Assembly: GCF_028369295.1 (NCBI RefSeq)
Contig: NZ_JAQMYP010000006.1
Coordinates: 186,001-250,000, forward strand
Source of the DNA: Streptomyces sp. HD
GTDB taxonomy: Bacteria; Actinomycetota; Actinomycetes; Streptomycetales; Streptomycetaceae
DNA: 64,000 bases
Direction of reading: 5' to 3'
Shown: one piece after another, positions 26,306 to 34,877 of the stretch
How the letters are laid out: the number at the start of each line of letters is the position of its first letter
How positions within the stretch are numbered: the first letter of the stretch is position 1
Translations under genes and position numbers: made by a program
Notes under the pieces: generated by a model
Databases searched by the model: none
Seen by the model: only the letters and a program-made list of their open reading frames with translations
Told to the model about the DNA's origin: nothing

Positions 26306-27193
26306 TCACACGTTGGGCACCTTGAGCCTGTCCCAGCTGACCTTGCCGGGGATGCCGTCCGCGTCCTTGCCCTTGAAGCCGAGCTTGTGCTGCCAGGCGG
26401 CGTAGGAGCGGCGGTCGGCCTCGGTCCACTCGGGGCTCGGGCCCTCCTCGTAGCGGCCGCACCCCTCGGCGACCAGGCGGCGTCCCATCGCGGTGATGAT
26501 CGGGGACTTCTGGCCGACGTGGAAGAAGCCGCTGCCCGGGAAGGGCTCCAGCTTCGGCTTGGGCGCGGGCTTGGGATCCGGCTCGGGGTCGCCTCCCCCG
26601 CCGCCCTTCAGCCGCTGGGCGATGCGCGCCCGCATGCCGTCCATGGTGAAGCCGCGCGGGTCCTGCTTGCCCGGCTGCCACTCCTTGTGCCCGATGACCG
26701 AGCGCTCGCTCCAGCCGTAGTGCCGGCAGATCGCGGCGGAGACCTTCTCGATGGCCTCCTTCTGCGCCTCGGGCCAGGGGTCCCTCCCGTCACCGAGGTT
26801 GATGCACTCGAAGCCGTAGAAGTGCGCGTTGCCGTCGGTGTCGGCCTCGTTGTCGTGCGGCAGCCTGGACTCGTTGATCACGGCGCGCAGGACGTCGCTG
26901 TCGCCGAGACCGGCGTGGTTGGCGCGGCCGTTGCCGACGAGGTGGACGTGGCCCTCCTTGTCGATGACACCGTGGCAGAGGGGGCCGGGCAGGCCGGAGT
27001 AGCCGTTGTAGCAGATGTTCACCGAGTTCTCGGTGCCCTTGGTGACGGTGTGGTGGATCATCACGCCGTTCACCGGGCCCCAGGGGCCCTTGCTGTTGCG
27101 GTTGTGGGTGCGCCAGCTGCGGACCTCGTGGACCGTGAGACCCTCCGCGCGGAGTATCTCCACCAACTTGGACGCGCTCAGGGGCTTGGCCAT
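26306..27193 (-). CDS. N-acetylmuramoyl-L-alanine amidase (PGRP type), last gene of the eCIS operon
   Basis: The 295-residue protein has a PGRP/amidase_2 domain like actinophage endolysins: SWRTHNRNSKGPWGPVNGVMIHHTVT with the first zinc His, GPLCHGVIDKEGHVHLVG, RANHAGLGDSDVLRAVI, YGFECINLGDG, and SVIGHKEWQPGKQDPRGF with the second zinc His and the catalytic region. A GGGGGDPEPDPKPAPKPK linker leads to a C-terminal peptidoglycan-binding-like domain (VGQKSPIITAMGRRLV...WTEADRRSYAAWQHKLGF). There is no signal peptide. Its ATG overlaps the stop of the DUF6519 gene by one base, tying it to the eCIS operon. It probably cuts peptidoglycan to release or pass the particle. Confidence 0.92.
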   Translation of the reverse strand: MAKPLSASKLVEILRAEGLTVHEVRSWRTHNRNSKGPWGPVNGVMIHHTVTKGTENSVNICYNGYSGLPGPLCHGVIDKEGHVHLVGNGRANHAGLGDSDVLRAVINESRLPHDNEADTDGNAHFYGFECINLGDGRDPWPEAQKEAIEKVSAAICRHYGWSERSVIGHKEWQPGKQDPRGFTMDGMRARIAQRLKGGGGGDPEPDPKPAPKPKLEPFPGSGFFHVGQKSPIITAMGRRLVAEGCGRYEEGPSPEWTEADRRSYAAWQHKLGFKGKDADGIPGKVSWDRLKVPNV

Positions 27194-28749
27194 TACTCGT
27201 CTCCCTCCGCCGCAGCCTCCGCATCCGCCGTGGTCTGCGACCTCCCGCCCGACGGGTCCTCCGCCAGCTGCTCCTCACGGCGCGCCTGCTCCTCCGCGGC
27301 GAGCGTCGCCTCGTCGGCAGCCGGGATGCTGCTGGCCAGCGGGCTGAAGGCGAGGCGCAGATCGACGGTGCCGTCCTCGCCCTTGACCAGGGCCAGCGGC
27401 GCGAAGCCGCGGACGATGCCGGCCGGGCCCTGGAGGAGCGGGCGCCGGGCCGTGTCGGCGGGCCACTCGACGCCGCCGGTGGCGGTGCGGGCGGGGATGA
27501 TCCAGTGGTCGCCGGTGCGGTAGGAGGCGCCCTTGGCGAAGTACACCTCGACGCCGTCCTCCAGCGGCAGCCACTCCCCCTCCGTGACGGGCACGGCGCC
27601 GCCCTTGAGGGCGGTCGTACGGCCCTTGCGCTTCGGTCCCTCGTGGTGGTCCCAGCGGCGCAGGTACGGGTTGAGGTGGGGCAGCCGGCCGACGGACTGG
27701 TCGGGCTCGGCGCTCAGCCGGACTCGGCGGCCCGGCAGGTCCAGCTCCTCGACCCGCAGCAGCGGCAGGGGCTCCAGGCGGGAGGCGTACGCGGTGTCGA
27801 CGAGCTCCACGTGGTCGCCGACGTCCAGGTCCAGCTTGTCGTCGTGGCCGAGGGACGCCAACTGCACCCAGGTGCCGTCGAGTTCGTCGACCGGGAAGAC
27901 CACCGAGCCGTTCTCGCGGGACCACTTGAAGGTGGCGTCCCTGACCTCGCCGCCCGCGTGCACCTCGACGCGGTACAGCTGGTTCTCCTGCCCGCGGTAA
28001 CGGGCGTTCGGCTTGACCAGGCAGGGGTCCTCGTCGGCGTGGTCGGGCCGCTCACTGCGGGCGGCGAGTCGCGCGGTGGGTGTGGCCTGCTTCTGCGCCC
28101 ACTTGTCGAAGGCGGCCCGGACGACCTCCTTGGACGGGTTGCCGTCCTCGATCTCCAGCGCGGCCAGCGACAGCGGCAGCACCTGCCAGACGACCTTCAC
28201 GCGGGCGGCGGTGTCCGGCATCGCGGCGCCGAGCGCGACCTCACGCAGCGCCGGGTCCTCGGCGGCGGAGACGGCACGCTCCCACACGCTCACGTAGACC
28301 ACGAACGGCGATGTGGCGGGCGAGGGCAGCCGGTCGCCGGGCTTCTCCGGGTCGCGGAAGCCGTCGGGCTGGTCCCAGTACGTCCAGTACGCGGGCGGGG
28401 CGGCGGTGTCCTGCTCCGCGGAGTCCTCGGCGTCCTCGTCCGGGACCGGCACACCGGGCGCGGGGCGGGTCGCGTCGAGCAGGATGCCGTCGACGTAGTA
28501 GCGGCCGCCGTGGATGTGGAGCGTGTCGATGTCGTGCTTGCCACCGACGTACTGGATCTTGAAGCCCGCGGCGTCGCGCGGCCCGCCGTGCCGGCCGATC
28601 AGGTCGGCGGCGAGGGTGCGGGCCTGGTGCAGCTGGATCGCGGTCTGCTCGTTGAGGTCGGCGTCGAGCTGGACGCGCCCCTGCTGGGCGATGACCGCCG
28701 AGTAGCGCCGCTGCGGGCGGAACGTGAGGCGGGAGAGATCAGCGTGCAT
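27193..28749 (-). CDS. DUF6519-family eCIS-associated protein
   Basis: The 518-residue protein begins DLSRLTFRPQRRYSAVIAQQGRVQLDADLNEQTAI, the signature start of DUF6519 proteins found beside phage-tail-like clusters, and continues with GGRYYVDGILLDA and FVVYVSVWERAVSAAED. The rest is predicted beta-rich with an acidic, disordered C-terminal tail (about 60 residues, Ala/Glu-rich). Its role is unknown; by position after the tail protein it may be a fibre or appendage of the particle. It starts 75 bp after the previous gene and overlaps the amidase by one base. Confidence 0.8.
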   Translation of the reverse strand: MHADLSRLTFRPQRRYSAVIAQQGRVQLDADLNEQTAIQLHQARTLAADLIGRHGGPRDAAGFKIQYVGGKHDIDTLHIHGGRYYVDGILLDATRPAPGVPVPDEDAEDSAEQDTAAPPAYWTYWDQPDGFRDPEKPGDRLPSPATSPFVVYVSVWERAVSAAEDPALREVALGAAMPDTAARVKVVWQVLPLSLAALEIEDGNPSKEVVRAAFDKWAQKQATPTARLAARSERPDHADEDPCLVKPNARYRGQENQLYRVEVHAGGEVRDATFKWSRENGSVVFPVDELDGTWVQLASLGHDDKLDLDVGDHVELVDTAYASRLEPLPLLRVEELDLPGRRVRLSAEPDQSVGRLPHLNPYLRRWDHHEGPKRKGRTTALKGGAVPVTEGEWLPLEDGVEVYFAKGASYRTGDHWIIPARTATGGVEWPADTARRPLLQGPAGIVRGFAPLALVKGEDGTVDLRLAFSPLASSIPAADEATLAAEEQARREEQLAEDPSGGRSQTTADAEAAAEGDE

Positions 28750-28824
28750 GAAAGGGGTCCCCCTGGTTCAGGAAAGTGCGGGTAGGGCTTACGGCGGCGC
28801 GCATGTCTTGGCTCATGTCCCGCC

Positions 28825-31020
28825 TCACGTCACGAAGAAGATCCCGGCGTCGGTACCCGCCGGGGTGTACTCCGCGAGCCGTGCCCTGAGGCCGTCCTCG
28901 CGCTGCGGCCGGTACAGGTCGTGGAAGGCGCCCATCTCGGCGCCGTCGTCCGAACCGCGTCGGATCTCCTCGGCGCACCGGTCGGCGAGCAGCCCGTACC
29001 AGGGTGTCCCGTAGCGCTCGGAGGTGAACAACGGCCGTACCCGACCGGCCTGTTCGGGCCCGGCCAGGTCGGGCTGGCAGCGGTACCGGCGCGGGGTGCG
29101 CGAGCCGGGCGGCACATACGAGTACCTGATGCAGCCGACGCCGCGCCGGGCCACGTGGAGGCGACCGGTGAGGACCGAGTTCTCGGCGATCTCCACGGCA
29201 TGGGTGTAGATCTCGCCGATCACCGTGGTGCGGTGCAGATGCAGCACCGCGTGGGCATGGCGGCAGTCCGGCGCGGACAGGGCCTCGCGGCCGGGGCCGG
29301 TGGCGTCGAGGATGCTGTCGCGCAGGTGGATGTCGAGGGGTTCCTCGCTCACCTCGTCGCCGATGACCTCGATGGTGCCGAGGATGCTGTGCTCGATCTG
29401 GAGGCACGCGGTGGTGCGTTCCAGCACGATGCTGGGCTCCTCCGGCGAGTGCGGCTCGCACTCGGGCTCCAGCGACCAGCCGGGCACGAGTGTGGAGTGC
29501 CGTACGACGACGGCGCCCATGGGGCCGGTGACGTTGATGCCGCGTCCGGCGACCAGCAGGCCGTCGAGGACAAGGCGCGGACGCTCGTGCGGGGCGCAGT
29601 CCTCGGACACCGCGCGGATGTTGAGGGCGTCGGGGCGGTTGCTGTACCAGTCGAGCAGCCGTATCACCGGCCGGGTGCCCTCGGCGGCCCGGACTTCCAG
29701 GCGGTCGCCGGGGTCGAGGTCGAAGTCCAGCTGCTCCTGGTAGGCGCCGCTGTGCGTGATCTCGATGATGCCGTCGGGGCCGGTCCGCTCGGCCCGGCGG
29801 TCGTGCTGCCAGGCCCGGTAGGCGTCCATGATCTGCCGGTACTGCTGCCCGGGCCCGACCCGGTAGACGTCCGCCTCGGGACGCGGCTCGCGGTCGGGGC
29901 GGTCGTACTCGCCGCCGCCCATGTCCGCGCCGAACGCGTAGTGGTAGTCCACCCACACGCCCTGCCGGGGGGCCGACCGTGACCCGAACGCGATCCGCCC
30001 GAGCTCCGGGTCCACGGCGACCTGCCCGCGCCGCGGCCGGTAGCGCCACTCGGACAGGTCGGCGACCACGATGTCGGACGGCGGCACCGGCTGATCCTCG
30101 CCGTCGCGCCGGATGACCAGGCTCTTGCCGGGGCCGTAGTAGTCGGTGAGCCGGTCGTGCAGCTGGCGACGCGTGATGAACGCCGGGACGTTGTCGATCG
30201 TCGCGATGTGCGTGGGCGACGGCTCCGGGAACGGCTTCGTGACCAGCGGGGTGTCGTTGCCCAGGATCGAGAAGGTGTAGAGGTTGCGGGCGCGGTCGAT
30301 GCAGTACGCCGGGGACTGCGTGAGCGAGTGCGCCTTCAGCCGCCAGACGAACAGGGCGACTCCGGCGGGCGTCCAACCCCCTTGCCTGTGGCGGGAGTTG
30401 GCACGGCGTACGTCGACCGTCCGGGCCATCGCGCCGAAGGGGCCGCCCGCCAGGTCGAGGGCGGAGCTGTCGCGCAGGTCCACGAGCCGGCCGCGCCCGC
30501 CGCGGTGGACGCCGGTGTCGCCGTACAGCTTCACGGGCTGCGTGTGGGAGACCTGCCGGGACAGCTCGACGGCGCGGGCGGGCCAGCCGGTGACCTGGTC
30601 GGAGAGTTCCTCCAGGAGGTGGAGGGTGCCCTTGCGGCGGCGGTTGGCCACGGTGGCGGCGACGTCTGCGCGCGGGGCGACGGCCTCGGCGAGGGCGGCG
30701 CGGCCACCCTCGTGCAGGCCGGTGGTGAGGACCCGCTCGTAGCCGGGCAGGGTGCGGTAGCCGACGAGGTCGCCGAGGTACGGCAGCACCCAGGGCGCGG
30801 CCGTCTCCACGAACAGGTCCTCGTAGCCCTGCTGGACCCCGTCACGGACCCGGTCGAGCTGCTCGGTGATCACCGCGAGCAGCGCGCGCAGCGGTTCGCC
30901 CTCCTCGGCGTCGCGCAGCAGATGCCAGCGGGGCAGCAGCGCGGCCAGACCGTCGGGTTCCCTGGAGGTGGTCACCGGGGCCGCGGCCTCCAACTCAACA
31001 TCCGCTGAATGCGCGGCCAT
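28825..31020 (-). CDS. eCIS tail protein with P2 gpI-like N-terminus and beta-helix
   Basis: The 731-residue protein's N-terminal part (DGLAALLPRWHLLRDAEEGEPLRALLAVITEQLDRVRDGVQQGYEDLFVETAAPWVLPYLGDLVGY) matches tail protein I/Afp baseplate-rim proteins that attach fibres. The C-terminal half has short hydrophobic ladder repeats (LVLDGLLVAGRGINVTGPMGAVVVRHSTL, LQIEHSILGTIEVIGDE, DIHLRDSILDATG, LHLHRTTVIGEIYTHAVEIAENSVLTG) typical of a right-handed parallel beta-helix, as in receptor-binding tail spikes. The ATG overlaps the stop of the upstream gene (TGATG). It may be the target-binding part of the particle. Confidence 0.8.
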   Translation of the reverse strand: MAAHSADVELEAAAPVTTSREPDGLAALLPRWHLLRDAEEGEPLRALLAVITEQLDRVRDGVQQGYEDLFVETAAPWVLPYLGDLVGYRTLPGYERVLTTGLHEGGRAALAEAVAPRADVAATVANRRRKGTLHLLEELSDQVTGWPARAVELSRQVSHTQPVKLYGDTGVHRGGRGRLVDLRDSSALDLAGGPFGAMARTVDVRRANSRHRQGGWTPAGVALFVWRLKAHSLTQSPAYCIDRARNLYTFSILGNDTPLVTKPFPEPSPTHIATIDNVPAFITRRQLHDRLTDYYGPGKSLVIRRDGEDQPVPPSDIVVADLSEWRYRPRRGQVAVDPELGRIAFGSRSAPRQGVWVDYHYAFGADMGGGEYDRPDREPRPEADVYRVGPGQQYRQIMDAYRAWQHDRRAERTGPDGIIEITHSGAYQEQLDFDLDPGDRLEVRAAEGTRPVIRLLDWYSNRPDALNIRAVSEDCAPHERPRLVLDGLLVAGRGINVTGPMGAVVVRHSTLVPGWSLEPECEPHSPEEPSIVLERTTACLQIEHSILGTIEVIGDEVSEEPLDIHLRDSILDATGPGREALSAPDCRHAHAVLHLHRTTVIGEIYTHAVEIAENSVLTGRLHVARRGVGCIRYSYVPPGSRTPRRYRCQPDLAGPEQAGRVRPLFTSERYGTPWYGLLADRCAEEIRRGSDDGAEMGAFHDLYRPQREDGLRARLAEYTPAGTDAGIFFVT

Positions 31021-34000
31021 CACTTGACCTCCGTCAGAATCAGGGTGTCCGCGGCCTTCGGCGACAGCATCGCGAGCTGGGCCGGGCGGATACCGCGGAA
31101 GACGAACACCGAACGGCCCTTCGCCAGGCGCCGGGTGTCGGTGATGTCGGGGTTGAGGCGCAGGAGTTCGGCGAGCGGGACGCCGTACCTGGCGCAGATC
31201 TCCGACAGGGTCTCGCCGTTCGCGGCGCGGACCGTGTGGGTCTTCTCGTCGTACGTCGCCGGGTGCGCCGGGACCGAGGCCCTGGGCGGGCCGGGGTCGG
31301 TGAGGATGCCGGTGAGTTCCTCGGGGGTGGCGGACGCGGGGACGCCGGTGAAGACGTCGACGTCCACGTAGTCGACGCCGGGCACGGAGTGGGCCGTGGC
31401 GAGGACGTCCGAGAGCCGGGCCGGGCGGCCCAACTCCCGTCCCTCGTAGCCGAGTCGGCGCAGCATGGCCAGACGCAGCCGCGGCTCCACGACCTCCCAG
31501 GCATGGTCGGGAGCGACCTTCACCTTGGCGGCGATCAGCAGCAGGACCAGCTCGCGCACGTCCACCCGGACGGGCAGGTTCATGTCCCCGTACTCGGTGA
31601 GCGCGCCGCGCAGGGCCCTGAGCGTGTCCGAGTCGCCGTCGATCGGCACGTCGTCCGTGCCCGCGACCGTCACGTGCAGCACCCGGCGCCGTCCGTCGAA
31701 GAGTTCACGCGCGGCGGCCCGTCCGATTCCGGCGCGGGAGCGGGCGAAGTCCTCGTAGTCGGACTCAGACACCAGCCGGTCCAGCGCCGACACGGCGAGC
31801 GGGATCGTACGGCGGGTCAGGCCTGGGCCGTCCGCGTCCGCGCCGCCCTTCGCCGGGCGCGGGTTGGTCACCTGGGTGACGCCGAGCGGCCGGGTGAGGG
31901 GCTGGGTGACGCGGTCGGCGGCGACGTTGGCGGCCTTGCCGGTGCCGAAGCGGTAGCGGGCGCGGATGTTCTCGTGGCCGGAGGGCAGCCGGGCGCCGTT
32001 GATGCCGTCGCCGAAGGTCACCGTCGTACGGCCGTCGGCGGTGGAGCCGGTGATGTAGACCCGCTCGCCGGGGCCGCGTCCCGCGAGGCTGTCGACCTCG
32101 TGCCACTGGACGCCGTCGACCCGGATCTCCAGCACCGGGGTGGCGCCGAGCGAAGCGAGATGGGGGTACCCCCGGCCGAAGGCTGGGGGAGGGTTGTCGT
32201 CCGCGAGCCAGGTCAGCGGGGACTGCCACAGTGCGAACGTCTGGTTCACCCGGTCCGAGTCGCCGCTGCCGATGGCCTCCTCGCGGCTCTCGCCGTGGGT
32301 GGCCTCGACGACGTTGCCCAGGATCCTGACCGTTTCGCGGCGGTAGCGGTGAGCGAGGTCGGCGGTCAGGGTCAGACGGGTGTGGACGTGGTCGCCGGGC
32401 AGCTGGGGGTCGACGGCCGGGTCGGCGGCGGCGATCGTGACGACCTCGGTGGCCCGCACGCCCCTGGTCCCCGGGATGTCACTGCGCTCGCCGCCCACGA
32501 TGAGCGTGCGCCCGGGCCGCAACCCGTCGTACAGCTCGGCCAGTTCGATCTCGTTGCCGTGCACGTCCTCGCCGAGCGGTTCGTCGGCCAGGCGCAGCGG
32601 CTCGCCGGCCGCGTGGACGGTCGTGTCACGGATGTGCGACAGCAGGACGTCGAACTCGTCCAGCCACGGGTCGGCGAGGGTGAGTTCGGTGCCCCGGCCG
32701 GTGATGCCGTAGTTGTTGTACGCCGCCGTACGCGCCGCGACGACCTGGGTGGTGACGAACGCGAGCTTCTTGTCGCCGGGGATGCCGTTCTCGGCACCCT
32801 TGGCGGGACGCCGGACCGCGACCCAGCTGCCGACGGTGATGCCGGCGTGCACCGTGTCCAGCTGGAGGACGCGGCGGTTGAGCGGCTCCGGCTTGCTGGC
32901 GATCGCGACCTCGACGTTGGGCTCGGTGCTGCCCACGGTGTACCGGAGGCTGATCTCGTACTCGCCGAGGTGGAGGGGCTTGTTGTCGCCCGGGCGCAGG
33001 GCGACCGGCGCGGCGTCGCCGACCTTCACATGGACGAGTCCGTCGTCGTCCGGCCCGGACACGAACAGGGTCTGCTCGGGCAGGCCCGAATGCAGCCGGG
33101 CCCGCACCCCCACCTCCTGGGCGTCCGCGGCGCGGCGGCCCAGCCAGTGCACTTCGCGGTCCTGCGCGCCGACCCCGGACAGGTCGACCTTGCCCGCGCC
33201 GAGGTCGAACCGGACCGGCTGGGCGACGGGCAGGTTCTCGGCCCGCTGGTCGGAGTTGCTGCCCTCGACGTACTGGAACTCGGCCCGGACCTGCGTCCGG
33301 CCCGCCGGGTCGTACACGACGCGCATGCTGACCAGGACGGCCCCGGTGAGCGGCCAGTCGGCGGTGCGGATGACCCGCCCGCGGTCGTCCTGGACCGGCT
33401 TGAGCGGGGCCGTGGCACCGAAGGGAGCGGCGGTGACCCGCATGGCGAGCAGTTCGCGCAGGAGTTGGGGGGTGCTGGGGGCGGCGGCGGTGCGCCAGGC
33501 GGGGTAGAGGGTGCCGAGAGTGGGGTTGAGGGCGGAGAGCAGGCGGGCGGTGTCGCTGCCCGGAAGCTGCTGGCCGGCACCACCACGCGGGGCAGGTGCG
33601 GAGCCACGCAGGGCGGGAAGCACAGCGCCGAGAGCTTCTAGAGCAGCAGCACGCGCATCGCCCCTCCTTTTCAGGGGCGCGGGGAACTGCGCGACCAGCC
33701 CCAACGCAGCAGCAGACGACCGACTACCTGTCTCTTCCGTCTGCGCCGGTGCCAACTCCAAGGCACGCACCGCCAGTTCCGCCAGCACCGCCTCCAACTG
33801 CTCCAACCAGGCAGCGACATCCTCATACGGCTCGGCCAACACCTGAGCCTCGCCAAGACGCGCAACCGGCTCCGCAAGCCGCGCCGCAAACCGCTCAGGA
33901 CTCTTGATCCCATCGAGATCCCCCCGCAGCGGCGCGAGAACCTGATCCTCGAAGTCCTCGATCAGCCGGCTGACGGGCCGAGGGTTCGGCACCTCGGGCG

Positions 34001-34877
34001 TCGGCGGCTCGTCGCCGGGCTCACCCGGCACCGCGGGGTCGGCGGTCCAGCGCCGCACCTCGTCGACAAGCTCCTTCAGTGTGGGCGGCGCAGACTTCGG
34101 CAGGGAGATCGCCGTGATCTCGTCCTCCCGGTCGACCCGCGCCTTCGCGACCGGCAGCAACTTGCGCTCGCCGCCCGCCTGTTCACCGAAGACGAAGAGC
34201 AGCTGGTCGCCGGTCTGGAGGGAGTTCGCGGTGCCTTCGACGAAGAGCTCCGAGCGGCGCTCCAGGTCCTCGGGCGTAACGAGGGAGGGGCGCCGGCGGC
34301 GTACCTTCAGCTCGTTCCAGTCCCAGCGGGCCGTGAGGTCACGGCTGGTCTCAAAGGTGAGGGACTGCTCATCGGCGGAAGCCGGCACGCTGTGGCTACG
34401 CGCACCGCGCGGAATCAGCACCGGCAGCGCCTCGGCGCGCGGGTCGCGCTCCAGGGTGTACGCCAGATGCGTCGCGGCGGCGACACCGGGCCGCGGCCGG
34501 TGCCCGACGAGCCGACCGAGCAGCACCAGGGACCGGTGCTCGTTGGCGGTGCGGATGTACGCCTCGTCGGCGATCCGCTCGGAGTGGAAAGTGAGCAGGT
34601 CGCCGAGGACGGCGGTGGCGTCGAGCAGGCCGATCGCCGGGTCGTCCGGGGTGCGCACGGTCAGGCCGTTGAGTGCCGGGTACGCCGGTGAGGCGAGGCG
34701 GTCCAGCAGTGCGGCCCGGAAGGAGCCGTACTCGCCGACGCGGTAGTCGAGCGCCGTGCGGCCGGGCGGGTTGTGCACGGGGGCCGGGGCGAGGCGCTCG
34801 TCGTGGCCGCCGTGGCAGGAGCCGCCGCAGCCGCAGTCGTCGATGAACGTGCCCTCGGTCATGGGGGTCTGCGTCAT
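31020..34877 (-). CDS. eCIS baseplate wedge protein (Afp12-like) with C-terminal LysM
   Basis: This 1,285-residue putative baseplate assembly protein has a Cys-rich N-terminus (DDCGCGGSCHGG, residues 13-24), then the conserved RTALDYRVGEYGSFRAALLDRLAS and LTVRTPDDPAIGLLDATAVLGDLLTFHSERIADEAYIRTANEHRSL, and distal baseplate-J-like sequence (VTFGDGINGARLPSGHENIRARYRFG, LDRLVSESDYEDFARSRAGIGRA). The last 80 residues contain a LysM-like repeat, HTVRAANGETLSEICARYG, then PLAELLRLNPDI, unusual at this place. The region around 33,490-33,950 is Ala/Pro-rich and poorly conserved. It overlaps both flanking genes, so it is translated in series with the J-like protein. Confidence 0.85.
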   Translation of the reverse strand: MTQTPMTEGTFIDDCGCGGSCHGGHDERLAPAPVHNPPGRTALDYRVGEYGSFRAALLDRLASPAYPALNGLTVRTPDDPAIGLLDATAVLGDLLTFHSERIADEAYIRTANEHRSLVLLGRLVGHRPRPGVAAATHLAYTLERDPRAEALPVLIPRGARSHSVPASADEQSLTFETSRDLTARWDWNELKVRRRRPSLVTPEDLERRSELFVEGTANSLQTGDQLLFVFGEQAGGERKLLPVAKARVDREDEITAISLPKSAPPTLKELVDEVRRWTADPAVPGEPGDEPPTPEVPNPRPVSRLIEDFEDQVLAPLRGDLDGIKSPERFAARLAEPVARLGEAQVLAEPYEDVAAWLEQLEAVLAELAVRALELAPAQTEETGSRSSAAALGLVAQFPAPLKRRGDARAAALEALGAVLPALRGSAPAPRGGAGQQLPGSDTARLLSALNPTLGTLYPAWRTAAAPSTPQLLRELLAMRVTAAPFGATAPLKPVQDDRGRVIRTADWPLTGAVLVSMRVVYDPAGRTQVRAEFQYVEGSNSDQRAENLPVAQPVRFDLGAGKVDLSGVGAQDREVHWLGRRAADAQEVGVRARLHSGLPEQTLFVSGPDDDGLVHVKVGDAAPVALRPGDNKPLHLGEYEISLRYTVGSTEPNVEVAIASKPEPLNRRVLQLDTVHAGITVGSWVAVRRPAKGAENGIPGDKKLAFVTTQVVAARTAAYNNYGITGRGTELTLADPWLDEFDVLLSHIRDTTVHAAGEPLRLADEPLGEDVHGNEIELAELYDGLRPGRTLIVGGERSDIPGTRGVRATEVVTIAAADPAVDPQLPGDHVHTRLTLTADLAHRYRRETVRILGNVVEATHGESREEAIGSGDSDRVNQTFALWQSPLTWLADDNPPPAFGRGYPHLASLGATPVLEIRVDGVQWHEVDSLAGRGPGERVYITGSTADGRTTVTFGDGINGARLPSGHENIRARYRFGTGKAANVAADRVTQPLTRPLGVTQVTNPRPAKGGADADGPGLTRRTIPLAVSALDRLVSESDYEDFARSRAGIGRAAARELFDGRRRVLHVTVAGTDDVPIDGDSDTLRALRGALTEYGDMNLPVRVDVRELVLLLIAAKVKVAPDHAWEVVEPRLRLAMLRRLGYEGRELGRPARLSDVLATAHSVPGVDYVDVDVFTGVPASATPEELTGILTDPGPPRASVPAHPATYDEKTHTVRAANGETLSEICARYGVPLAELLRLNPDITDTRRLAKGRSVFVFRGIRPAQLAMLSPKAADTLILTEVK

